From JASGIT01 sp047601665 (GTDB lineage: Bacteria > Pseudomonadota > Gammaproteobacteria > Burkholderiales > Burkholderiaceae_C), in the NCBI GenBank assembly GCA_047601665.1, contig JASGIT010000001.1:3782001-3846000 (forward strand): a DNA stretch of 64,000 nucleotides, read 5' to 3'. Below are positions 9,173 to 17,990 of the stretch, piece after piece (position 1 is the stretch's first letter; every line of letters starts with the position of its first letter). A program made the position numbers and the translations under genes. The notes under the pieces were generated by a model. It was not told the DNA's origin. It did not search any database and saw nothing but the letters and a program-made list of their open reading frames with translations.

Positions 9173-11491
9173 ATGCCCACGAAACACTCCGAATCCCGCC
9201 GCCGCATGATGGCCCTGGCCCATGGCGGCCATGTGCGCGGCCCGGGCTCCAGCACTTCCGACTCCATTCCCGCGCGCTTGTCCGATGGCGAGTTCGTGCT
9301 GCCAGCCGACACGGTGCGCAAGGTGGGCGTCCGCTCCCTGCGCGACCTGGTGGCCGCCACGCACAAGCCCAGCGGCAATCCGCCGCGGCGCGGGCATTTC
9401 GCGGACGGCGACATGCCGGGTGAGGAGGAGCGCAAGCGGCAGGCCAGCTTCGGCGATGCCGCTGTTGCGGCGCAGGACAGCACGGTCACCCAGGTTGGCG
9501 CACCCGCGGCACAACCATCGGCGACGCCTGCCGGCGGCCTACAAGGCGTGGCTGATCGGCTGGCGAATCCGTCCAATACCGCGAACGACTGGAATGCGGC
9601 GGACACGGCCAAAGCCGCCGCCCTGGGCGCTGGCGCTGCTGCATACGGCGCAGGCAAAGCACTGGCCCCGGTGGCAACTGGCCTGGGCTATGCCAGCGGC
9701 GGGCAGATGGCGGCAGACGTCGCAAAAAGCGCTGCGAGCGCCGTGAAGTCGGCGGATTTGCCTGGCGCTCCTGCGGGCAAGCTGGCGGGGTTGGGCGCCG
9801 TTGGGGCGCTGGCCTCGACGGCCTACGATGCATGGAACACCCCGACCGAGGACTACCGCAAGCGCTTCGGCATGGAAACCAGCGATCCCAGCCTGGGTGG
9901 CGATCTGGTGGCGCGCGGGCTGGGCGCGGCATCCGATCTTGGCAACGCCATGACGTTCGGCCTGGCCGACAAGCTGTTCAAGGACAAGCAGGAGCAGGCG
10001 GCGCAGCCCACGCCCGCATCGCCGCCTGGCTATGGGCAGTACAACCAGGGCCAGACCATGGGGCCGCCCGATCTGTCAAAGCTGCCCGCACCGGCCCCTG
10101 CGCCTGCCACTCAGGGACAGCAAACCAGTTACGGCCCTATCGGCGACCGCACCACGCTGACCAACGCGCAGGCGGCCACCATGAACCCAGCCGGGCGCGT
10201 CACCGCCACGCGCGGCGCCAACGGCACGATGGAGTTCAGCGGCGGTAACGTGAGCGGCCAGGTGTCGTACAACGACCCGAGCGGCAAGGCGCTGCCCGGC
10301 GGCGGCATCAACGGCAAGGGGTTCTCCGACTTCCAGGTGGCCCCGGCTGGTGCGAATGTGGCGCTGGGCCCGAATGGCAGCTACGCCTTCGACGCTGGCG
10401 CGCAGCCGCGCAACTCGGTCGCGGCGGCGGGAAGCGTGCCCGGCAGCGCTGCAGCGCCAGCACAGGCCCAGGGGGCGCAAGAGCCGCGCTCGCCCGTCGG
10501 CGACACCATTATCAACGGCTCGCCGCCACGCAATGGAGGCCAAGCCAGCGCCCAGGGCATGGACGCACGCTCCAGGCTGCTGTCCGTCGGTGATCCTGCA
10601 AGCACCCCAAGTAGCAGCCAGGCGCTGGCCCAGGCTGCGGGCATCAACTTCAATGCCGACTACCGGAAGGCCGCTCCCGGCCAATATGCCGGCGACGCGC
10701 TTGCGGCGCGCAGTGGCGCGGAGTCCCTGGGCCGCTTGATGGCATCGGGCCAGATCGCAGCGCCCCAGGCGGGCTTCTCCGGCGTCATCGGCACGTCGCC
10801 CAGCGGTCTCTGGAGCCGCACGCCCGAGGAGCAGCGCCGCGATGCCGAGGTGTCGGCCAGCAGCATCATGAACAACGGCGGCCCGTGGGACAAGCACAAG
10901 GGCATATCGCCTGCTCGGCAAGCGCTCCAGGCGCTCTACGCCCAAGACCTTGCCAATATCCGCGCCCAAGGCGAACTGCAGCAGGAAGGCCTGCGTCAGG
11001 CTGGCGGATTGCAGCGCGAAGGGATGCAGCAGTCCGGGGAGACGGCACGCACCCGCATGCGCACGGCGGTGGATCAGCAGCGCGTCGGCAACGACAGCGC
11101 ACGCCTTGGCATGGAACAGACGGCGGCAGGATTCCAGAACCGCACCGCGCAGCGCATGGAGAACGCGCAAGTCGCCTATGAGAACGCGGACACGCCGGAG
11201 AAGCAGCGCAGCGCGCGCGACCGGCTATTTGCACTGGCCGGGAAGTCCCCCCACGAGGGCAGCAACCTGAGCCACAACTTCATGGCGCGCAAGATCCCTG
11301 TGCTTGACGAGAAGGGCCGGCCCACCGGGGCGGAGCAGCAAGAGATCGTCGATCTGCGTACCGGCCGGGCGTTGGGGCAGGGTGCCGCTACAGCTATGCC
11401 TACCTCGCAGAAAGAGATGGTGAAGGGGCAGGTGTACCAGACTGCGCGTGGGCCTGCGCGGTGGAACGGCACGAATTTCGATCCGATTTAA
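9173..11491 (+). CDS. Large virion protein (tail/injection-type)
   Basis: 772 residues. The N-terminus has GGHVRGPGSSTSDSIPARLSDGEFVLPADTVRKVG style sequence (about residues 17-50), common in podoviral structural proteins. An Ala/Gly-rich, partly membrane-like segment follows (about 145-220), then low-complexity Pro/Gln linkers. A Gln-rich coiled coil spans about 590-670 and a short C-terminal VYQTARGPARWNGTNFDPI tail closes the protein. The mixture of hydrophobic glycine-rich stretches and coiled coil fits an ejected internal or tail-tip protein; the exact role is not known. It is the last forward structural gene before the accessory cluster. Confidence 0.75.
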   Translation: MPTKHSESRRRMMALAHGGHVRGPGSSTSDSIPARLSDGEFVLPADTVRKVGVRSLRDLVAATHKPSGNPPRRGHFADGDMPGEEERKRQASFGDAAVAAQDSTVTQVGAPAAQPSATPAGGLQGVADRLANPSNTANDWNAADTAKAAALGAGAAAYGAGKALAPVATGLGYASGGQMAADVAKSAASAVKSADLPGAPAGKLAGLGAVGALASTAYDAWNTPTEDYRKRFGMETSDPSLGGDLVARGLGAASDLGNAMTFGLADKLFKDKQEQAAQPTPASPPGYGQYNQGQTMGPPDLSKLPAPAPAPATQGQQTSYGPIGDRTTLTNAQAATMNPAGRVTATRGANGTMEFSGGNVSGQVSYNDPSGKALPGGGINGKGFSDFQVAPAGANVALGPNGSYAFDAGAQPRNSVAAAGSVPGSAAAPAQAQGAQEPRSPVGDTIINGSPPRNGGQASAQGMDARSRLLSVGDPASTPSSSQALAQAAGINFNADYRKAAPGQYAGDALAARSGAESLGRLMASGQIAAPQAGFSGVIGTSPSGLWSRTPEEQRRDAEVSASSIMNNGGPWDKHKGISPARQALQALYAQDLANIRAQGELQQEGLRQAGGLQREGMQQSGETARTRMRTAVDQQRVGNDSARLGMEQTAAGFQNRTAQRMENAQVAYENADTPEKQRSARDRLFALAGKSPHEGSNLSHNFMARKIPVLDEKGRPTGAEQQEIVDLRTGRALGQGAATAMPTSQKEMVKGQVYQTARGPARWNGTNFDPI

Positions 11492-11493
11492 GG

Positions 11494-11838
11494 CTACTTT
11501 TTGGGGAACGCTTCTTCATAGCTGAAGGGGCGCGGCGGTTCGTCATACAGCCGCCTGCAAGCCATGCCGATCATGACCGCCGCCTGATTGCTCCGAGTGT
11601 CCCCAGCCTTCTTCGTGGTGCACTCGGCCCCGCTTTTGAAGCTGAATATGCCGCGCCCGGAGCCCTGCGGCACTGCCGGGATGCCGCCTGGGTTCTCGCT
11701 CAGGCAGAGCTGGAACACCGCTTGGGCCGCAACGTCGTTCGCGGCGCCGGGGGCTTTGTCCAGTACACAGGTCGCATAGTTCGCCGCCATCACAGGCGAG
11801 GCAGCCAAGGCAAGGAGTAGGGCGGTGAGACGGGGCAT
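11494..11838 (-). CDS. Small secreted protein, unknown
   Basis: 114 residues with a clear Sec signal peptide (MPRLTALLLALAASPVMAAN, cleavage after AMA-like VMA). The mature part holds four Cys residues (C at ATCVLD, FQLCLSE, AECTTK, GMACRRL), suggesting disulfides in the periplasm. I chose the ATG at 11838 because longer upstream frames lack a signal peptide. It faces the 772-residue gene tail to tail, 2 bp apart. It is probably a prophage cargo (moron) gene expressed in the lysogen; function unknown. Confidence 0.65.
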   Translation of the reverse strand: MPRLTALLLALAASPVMAANYATCVLDKAPGAANDVAAQAVFQLCLSENPGGIPAVPQGSGRGIFSFKSGAECTTKKAGDTRSNQAAVMIGMACRRLYDEPPRPFSYEEAFPKK

Positions 11839-11857
11839 TGGGTCAATGTAGCAAAGC

Positions 11858-12244
11858 CTAGGTGGCTGGGTTGGCGGATGCGACAGTGTGTATGGACGGT
11901 TGCTCTGGAGCCTGCGCCGACCGAACCCCCTTCGGTAGATAGAACACCGGCAGCAATATGACGAGCAGCATTCCCACCAGCAAGACATACCCCATCACAG
12001 CCGCAATCCTGGCCAGGATTGCCCAGCCCTTCGGGCCGGCGTACTGCCCTGCTGCGCGCCAGATGCCTGTGTTCACCACGAAGAAGTAGGCTGTCCAGGC
12101 GATCACCAGCAGGATGCCCGATTCACTCCGCGGCACTACGACTGAGAGCGCGACGCTCCACAGGAGAATGCCGAGCACACCCCAGCCCCAGTACGTGCGA
12201 GCCAACCCGACTTTTCCTTCCCAGATCTGCTTGATGGCTTGCAT
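11858..12244 (-). CDS. Small integral membrane protein, unknown
   Basis: 128 residues with about three hydrophobic spans (WGVLGILLWSVALSVVV, LLVIAWTAYFFVVNTGIW, and MGYVLLVGMLLVILLPVF) and a polar C-terminus. The N-terminus MQAIKQIWEGKVGLARTYWGWG is shared by many small bacterial membrane proteins of unknown role. The ATG at 12244 has AAAGGG upstream; an earlier ATG at 12349 would add a non-membrane leader and is less likely. It is only 19 bp from the secreted protein gene, so the two may form one unit. A holin role cannot be excluded but no endolysin lies beside it. Confidence 0.65.
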   Translation of the reverse strand: MQAIKQIWEGKVGLARTYWGWGVLGILLWSVALSVVVPRSESGILLVIAWTAYFFVVNTGIWRAAGQYAGPKGWAILARIAAVMGYVLLVGMLLVILLPVFYLPKGVRSAQAPEQPSIHTVASANPAT

Positions 12245-12459
12245 GGTGCCCTTTCTATGTGGTTCTTTGTCTGGAAGCTGGAGCTCAGGCTCATTGAGCG
12301 TGGCGCGCTGGAAGAGATGGCAGAGCGGGTGAAGAAGTAGCTGTCGCAACCATGCGCGAATTCGCCCCGAAGGAGAGGAGGGGGTAGGGCTGTGGGTCGT
12401 GTACGGCTGTTACGCCTCTGTGCTACTCTAGTCAACCAGCAGGCAGCAAGAGGTTTGCA

Positions 12460-12657
12460 ATGACCACAGCACAAATTGATGCTTTGCGCGAGGTGTTGAA
12501 AATCGCAGAAAAAGCCCGCGATCAAATGGGCGCGGGGGCGATTATGATTCTCCAGGGTTTGATCGAACAGAGAGAGAAGTTCGAGCATGACAAGAAGAGG
12601 ATCGAAGATGACATCAAGCGCGGAGCACGGCTCTCCCGAGGAGGACTTCCTCGTTGA
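12460..12657 (+). CDS. Small helical protein paired with the next gene
   Basis: 65 residues, MTTAQIDALREVLKIAEKAR then a charged coiled coil (REKFEHDKKRIEDDIKRG). AAGAGG precedes the ATG. The last 50 bases overlap the following gene in another frame, a sign that the two are translationally coupled and act together. Base composition is lower in GC than the phage backbone. No recognisable family; a partner or antitoxin-like role for the downstream protein is a guess. Confidence 0.55.
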   Translation: MTTAQIDALREVLKIAEKARDQMGAGAIMILQGLIEQREKFEHDKKRIEDDIKRGARLSRGGLPR

Positions 12658-13447
12658 TTTTCTGTACGCCGACCGGCCCAGGTTGGCAGTGTTTGCTGCA
12701 CAGCTTTTTAATGATGGGCACCTGACCGGATTGAAGAGGAGCAGCCAAACTGGGGTTGATTCTCTCTTGAAAATTAAAGGCGGCGTGCCTGGTGTTGCTG
12801 GTGGAGAGTCATCCAGTACCGACAAGATCCAGGAATCCGTAGAACGTCAATTCGACGCGACTTGGGCCGCCCCATTGAACGTGCTGCGAGAGCTCAATGC
12901 ACGCGGGCTCATCATTGATGGGGTTGATCGCGCAGCACTCGGGCAGATCGTTCTAGTGCGAGGCACTATCCAAGTCACGGATGTCCGTATGCTTCAAAAG
13001 CTTTGGCGACCTGTCGTGAAGGCTCAAGAGGCAAAGAACCTGGCCGAAGCTAAAACTGAATCTGAACGCAAAAAAATTCATCGGATGTCGAGAGATGAAA
13101 CGAGCGCAGTTGACCTGATTGAGTTGCTGCCTCACGCCTTGCAGTTCCATATTCGCAATGACGAAGTCGCTTGTTGGGCCACCCTGGATCCAGATCAGAT
13201 GACCATCAATCCCGCAGATTTGGCCTTTAAACACGGGCCGTCAATCCCGGGCGAGTGGCTTACACTGGGAGTGCTGGACGGGAAGCCGAGCTCTCCGCAG
13301 GAGGGATTCTTGGAGGCCGTGAAGCATGTGAATTCACCCATCCAACTGGGGATGGTGCAGGTTTTGAAAGGCTTACGGGAGGCGTTTGGGCGTGGAGAAG
13401 ATGACTATGGCATTACGCCCCTGGTAATTTACCGCGCCGTGAACTAG
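12608..13447 (+). CDS. Low-GC accessory protein, possibly DUF6414-like
   Basis: 279 residues starting MTSSAEHGSPEEDFLVDFLYADRPRL if ATG 12608 (GAGGA upstream) is used; ATG 12587 would add seven residues. The FLYADR-rla-faAQLF start, a Gly/Ser-rich stretch near residue 65, and an ERQFDATWAAPLNVL segment recall the DUF6414-type proteins of mobile regions; this is recollection, not a search. The codon use and GC are unlike the neighbours, so the gene looks recently acquired. It ends before a strong terminator, forming a self-contained cassette with the 65-residue gene. Function unknown; phage-resistance cargo is possible. Confidence 0.6.
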   Translation: MTSSAEHGSPEEDFLVDFLYADRPRLAVFAAQLFNDGHLTGLKRSSQTGVDSLLKIKGGVPGVAGGESSSTDKIQESVERQFDATWAAPLNVLRELNARGLIIDGVDRAALGQIVLVRGTIQVTDVRMLQKLWRPVVKAQEAKNLAEAKTESERKKIHRMSRDETSAVDLIELLPHALQFHIRNDEVACWATLDPDQMTINPADLAFKHGPSIPGEWLTLGVLDGKPSSPQEGFLEAVKHVNSPIQLGMVQVLKGLREAFGRGEDDYGITPLVIYRAVN

Positions 13448-13476
13448 TCCGCCCCGACTGACTGTGACCATGAAAT

Positions 13477-13503
13477 AAAAAGCCCTCCTCGGAGGGCTTT
13501 TTT
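13477..13503 (+). terminator. Rho-independent terminator after the low-GC cassette
   Basis: A perfect hairpin (GCCCTC / GAGGGC around CTCG) is flanked by A5 and T6 runs. It ends the forward two-gene cassette 30 bp after its stop codon. The symmetric A/T flanks would also stop minus-strand transcription arriving from the genes to the right. Confidence 0.85.
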
Positions 13504-13510
13504 CTGGGGC

Positions 13511-13591
13511 TTAGTACACCCCGTACCGATAGCCAAAGTACAGCGCAGCCAGCACACCGATGATGGCGAGGATGGTCATTGCTCTTCCCAT
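13511..13591 (-). CDS. 26-residue membrane microprotein
   Basis: MGRAMTILAIIGVLAALYFG plus YRYGVY: a single transmembrane helix with a short Tyr/Arg-rich tail. A strong AAGGAG lies 5-10 bp upstream of the ATG at 13591, the best ribosome site in this cluster, which makes translation credible. It lies between the terminator and the 91-residue gene, on the same strand as the other accessory genes. Function unknown; such peptides can act as lysis regulators or membrane-protein modulators. Confidence 0.5.
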   Translation of the reverse strand: MGRAMTILAIIGVLAALYFGYRYGVY

Positions 13592-13645
13592 GATGGCTCC
13601 TTGTGGGGCTACTTGGTTGGGTTAGGTGCTGTGCACTGCAGAGGC

Positions 13646-13921
13646 TTATGGCAGAAATGGCGCACGGTCTGCGCTCAGGGCCGCATGTATCTCCATTGCA
13701 TCAACCTCTGCATTGGCGCCCCTGAGATGCTTGGTGACCTTGCGGGCAAGCTCGAATGCACGCTGCTCGTCATGGTTTGTGCAGTGAAGAAGCCAATTAG
13801 CGATACGACTCTGGTGTTGGCTGCCATAGCCAAATAGAACCAGCGTGGTAGCGATTTCGCCTGTCAGGTCATCTGGCGTGTGCTGGCTTAGATCAACACT
13901 GTTGTATTGGCTTGGTGTCAT
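13646..13921 (-). CDS. Small soluble protein, unknown
   Basis: 91 residues from ATG 13921 (GAAGGGGC upstream): MTPSQYNSVDLSQHTPDDLT, then a helical region with HQSRIANWLLHCTNHDEQRAFELARKV. No signal peptide or membrane span. It is part of the minus-strand accessory run in the prophage; lower GC than the flanking structural genes. No family recognised. Confidence 0.55.
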   Translation of the reverse strand: MTPSQYNSVDLSQHTPDDLTGEIATTLVLFGYGSQHQSRIANWLLHCTNHDEQRAFELARKVTKHLRGANAEVDAMEIHAALSADRAPFLP

Positions 13922-13989
13922 GGTGCCCCTTCTACTCAAACTGTAGCAGCCTCACTCCTTGGGTTTCTTGGCGGGCGTGGAGGATTTTC

Positions 13990-14529
13990 TTACCGCCTTC
14001 TGCCACTGGAGCGGTAGGACTTGTTGCCGCTGCTGGTGTAGCGGTATTCCCCGCCGCGAGGCCCCACGTAAGGGTAGGCCGCACTCCCTCCGCCATAGCT
14101 ATAGGCGCCATACGCCGGGCGGTAGGTGGAATTGTCGGCGGGGGGTGTGTAGGCAGGAATAGTGGGACTGGCGCTTGCAGAGGCCAATACAGGCGTTGGC
14201 GGGCTGTCCAGGCGCTCACGCTTTGCCATTTCCAAGGGTCTGGCCTGTACCACCACAGGCTTGGTCTGCGCGGGCACAGGCTGGGATGGCGGGCTGCAAC
14301 TATCCGAATCACCCGGCACCATTACCATGCTGGTGCCAGCGCTAAAGCGCCGCGTCAGGGACTCATGCAGCGGGCCCGATAGATCTACGGGAGTCTCGGG
14401 GGATCGATAGATCATCGTGCCGCCTTTGTCGTAGACGCTGTAGCACGACGCTTGCGCCGTCGCGCCAGCCGACGTCAACAAGCCGAACAGGATGGAGGCT
14501 ACCCCAGCCCTGGTTGAAGCGTCACCCAT
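13990..14529 (-). CDS. Secreted protein with a basic, Tyr/Ser/Gly-rich tail
   Basis: 179 residues from ATG 14529. A signal peptide (about 1-27, ending ATAQA) precedes a small domain with CYSVYDKGGTMIYRSPETPVDLSGPL, which is a recurrent motif in Burkholderiales prophage-encoded periplasmic proteins. The C-terminal half is low complexity (Pro/Ala then Tyr/Gly/Ser) ending in SSGRRR. It lies upstream of, and opposite to, the polyvalent gene. Role unknown; an envelope-located moron is likely. Confidence 0.6.
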   Translation of the reverse strand: MGDASTRAGVASILFGLLTSAGATAQASCYSVYDKGGTMIYRSPETPVDLSGPLHESLTRRFSAGTSMVMVPGDSDSCSPPSQPVPAQTKPVVVQARPLEMAKRERLDSPPTPVLASASASPTIPAYTPPADNSTYRPAYGAYSYGGGSAAYPYVGPRGGEYRYTSSGNKSYRSSGRRR

Positions 14530-16680
14530 GCAGTTCTCCGTATGTCTTTTCTGCAATCATTGTAACTACATGATGCAATTGGAGGGGGCGATCCGGAACT
14601 GGCGTATTGCGCGATTGGCTCCCCGCATAGGGTTCGACTTCCTCCTCCTGTAGGGGAACAGTGGGGAGATGGCAAACGAGTCTTTCTCCTTCGAAGAGGC
14701 CTTCGGCCCTCCCCAGAAATCCCAGCCCGGCAGCTTCAGCTTCGAGGAAGCGCTGGGCCACCCGGTCCAGGCCAGTCCGGGTTTCATCCCCACGGTCAAG
14801 CGCACTGGCGGCCAGATGCTCACCACGGCGGCCACGTCGCTGGAGGACTTAACCGGCCCGAACGCTGTTACGCGCGCGGTGCACGACGCGGGGCAGGGCA
14901 TCATCGACCGCAACCCGGCAGGTATCCGCAGTCTGCGCGACCTGTTGGACAGTCCCTGGTTGGCCGTGAAGGAATCGGTGGGCCAGTTCGCCCCGCAAAT
15001 TGCGGCGGCAGCTGCAGGCGGCGCGGCTGGTGCCAAGGTCGGCTCGCTTGCCGGCCCGTGGGGCGCGGCAGCGGGCGGCGCGATCGGCAGCTTGGCCCCG
15101 ATCTTCACCCAGGAATACGGCGGCATCCGCCAGGAGCAGAAGGAGTCTGGCCAGGAGGACAAGGCCCGCGCGCTGGCCGCTGCCATTCCCGCCACGGCGC
15201 TGGAGCGCATCGGCATGGGCAAGCCGCTCAACGTGCTCAAGGGCGTGCTCGGCGGCCCCGGCAACGTCCTCAAGGAAATCGGCAAGGGCGTGCTGAAGGA
15301 AGGCGCGACCGAAGGCGCCCAGAACGTCATCGAGCAGGTGGGGGCGTTCAAGGATCCGACCAAGGCCGAGAACCTGGAAGACACGGCACTGTCTGCGGCC
15401 ATGGGCGGTATTGGCGGCGGCGTGGCCGGTGGTGTGACGGGGGCGGTGGATGGGATGCGCGACCGCGCCCGGCAGCGTGCGGACGCCCAAGCCCGTCAGG
15501 CGGCAGAGGTTGCGGCAGCCGATGCCCAGGCGAAGGCGGATGCGCAGTCCTCTTCTGACGCGGAATGGACTACTTCGCCTGGTGCGGCTGACCCAGCGAC
15601 GGCAACGTCTTCCAACGGCTTCCCGAACGTGCGTACCTATGCACCGTTGATGGATGGTCTGAAGCCCGAATACCAAGACTACGCCCGTGAGCTGTTCGCC
15701 AACGCCACGAGCAACAGCGCCCCTCGGGAGCAGCGCGAGGCGGCGGCTAACGCGCTGCACGCCATGTTCTCGCCGCAGAAATGGGCGGACTACCAGGAGC
15801 TCGAGCGGAACATGGATGCCGCGAATCTCTTTACTTCCTCGCCCGGAGCCAAAGCGCCACCCAAAAAGGAAGAGGCTTCTGTCGATGAGCAGAGCAAGAA
15901 GGTGCCGCAGACGCCGGACTACGGCACATCGCTCGGCGTAGCGCCAGAGTTGAGTCTGGTGCCCAAGGAAGCGCCTTCCTCCGAGGCCCCAGCCTACGAC
16001 ACTTCTCCTGGTGCAGCAGCGCCGCGCGAGGGCGGCGTGGACTTCACGCGCGACGTGGATACCTCTGGCCTGTCTCTGGTCGATCCCGCTGAGGCCGAGC
16101 GCGCCCGCGCCGCCACCATCGACTATCAGCCGGGCGACACCACACCGCAGTGGGACACATCGCCAGGGGCCACAGCACAGCGCCAGCCCGGCCTGGACAT
16201 GCCCACCCCCCAGTTCGACACCGGCAGTCTGGCACTGAACACCCGCACGCCCAGCCAGCGCATGGGCATCAACCCCACCGATGGCCCGCTGTCCAAGGCG
16301 GCGGCCACGGCTGTTGATTCCGCCGCCGAGCAGCAAGCCCAGGCCCTGAACGCCGCCGGCAGTGGTCTGCAAGAGCACCGCACTGGCGAACCGTTGCAAC
16401 TGAACGTGGCCCACGCTTTGCGCAATCAGGCGCGTGCGGCGGGTATTGATGCGACGGTGGTTCCCCACGCCAGCGGCCGCGGCTATGACGTGGTGCCGCA
16501 GCTCCCGGCGCCAACTGCACAGGCTGCGCCACCCGTGGTGGCAGCCCCTGACGGCGCGCCCTTTGCCACGCGCGCTGCCGCGCAGGCCGAGCTGCAGCGC
16601 CAGCAACTGGATGGCTCGCATGAGGTGGCGGCTCCTGGCGGCGACGAATCCCTGGGGTTCGTGCTCAAGGAGAAGGGGAA

Positions 16681-16738
16681 GAAACCCGTTCCAGCACAAT
16701 CGCTGCAAGCACAGGATGCTATTGAAACAGGAGCGCAA
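16681..16738 (+). repeat. Copy of the dispersed palindromic repeat inside the polyvalent gene
   Basis: This stretch aligns with the intergenic repeat at 27511-27570 over most of its length: shared blocks are CCAGC, GCAAGC, GGA, GCTAT and GAGC in the same order and spacing. It is in frame and encodes part of a linker (about residues 671-690), a place where an insertion would be tolerated. Confidence 0.6.
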
Positions 16739-17940
16739 CGAGCACCCAACTGGCGCACGAACGCCATGCAGGCCAACCGCGTGGCGCGCGTCCTGGGCCT
16801 GGACCCCAAGGGCAAGCGCCTGGCCCAAGTGGTGGCCGAGATCGACGCAGCGGACGCGCAGCGCGCGGGCGTGGCGCAGGACGGCGCAGACCTCTCTGCC
16901 GGCCAGATCGACCGCGAATGGAGCGCCTTCGCACCAGAGACCGGCACCTTGGGCGTGCCGCGCGCCGAGATGCCGCAGATCAAAGCCGAGCACCGCGGCG
17001 CGCTGGTGAACTTCCTCAAGGCCCGGGGCATCGACAGCCGCGCCGAAGAGGTGCCAGCGAACGACCTCAAGCCCACGCAGGCGGAGTTCTCGCAGGCCAA
17101 GGTGGACAAGGCGCGCGCATTCCAAGGTGGTGACCGCTCCATCCTGGTGTCGTCGGACGGCTACGTGGTGGACGGCCACCATCAGTGGCTGGCCAAGCGC
17201 GCCAACGGCGAGCCGGTGAAGGTGATCAAGCTGCAGGCCCCCATCCGGCAGGTGCTGGCCCAGGTCGCAGAGTTTCCCAGCACCACCGTGGCGGAAGGGG
17301 CGTCTCAGGCTCAACGGGCGCAGCCCGCATCGAAGGCGGCAGAGGGTAGCGGACGCCGCTATCAGGTGGTGGTGATCAACGAGCGCACGAACGAGAAGGA
17401 ATACCTGTCGCACGGCGAGCCGATGACCCATGACCAAGCCATCCGGTTCAGCCAGCGGTTCGGCCCCTACAAGCACGCCCGCATCCAGTTGGAGAACGCA
17501 GAGCACGATGAGCGGCTGGGCTATGTGCCGCCGCCCGAGCCATCGAGCGAGCCGCAGGGCCTGACGCAGTCGCGCCCGCAGAAGAGGCCCGTGACGGTGA
17601 CGCGCACCAGCCCAGGCGCCACGACCATCGTGCTCGACCCGTCGCCGAAGGCTGCGCGGCAGGAGCCCAGCACCACCGACCTCGCCGCCCTGCACGAAGC
17701 CAACGGCCCGTACCCGCCCAGCGCCGCCACGCGCCTGGGCGAAGGCCGCTGGCAGCCTGCGGTGAAGACGGGGCAGGGGACCGGGCGGCCCATCGAGGGT
17801 GCACCGAGCTTCGCGGATGCCGGCAGCGCCGCCGCCTGGGCGGGCTACGAGCAGGCCAAGGCGCGCGCGGGCGCAGACGTGGCGGCGTTGCAGCGGCTGC
17901 AGGAGGCCGTGGGCCAGCCTGTGTCGAGTACCACCCCATC

Positions 17941-17990
17941 CGCTCCTGAAAACAAAGCAGCCGAGGCAAGCACGGCAAAGGCTGCGCCAC
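17941..17990 (+). repeat. Possible degenerate copy of the palindromic repeat
   Basis: CTCCTGAAAACAAAGCAGCC followed by GGCAAGCACGGC resembles the reverse complement of the 31829-31887 copy (CTACTGAAAATGTAGCTGCC). The match is weaker than for the other four copies. It also lies in a Pro/Ala-rich linker of the polyvalent protein. Confidence 0.35.
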
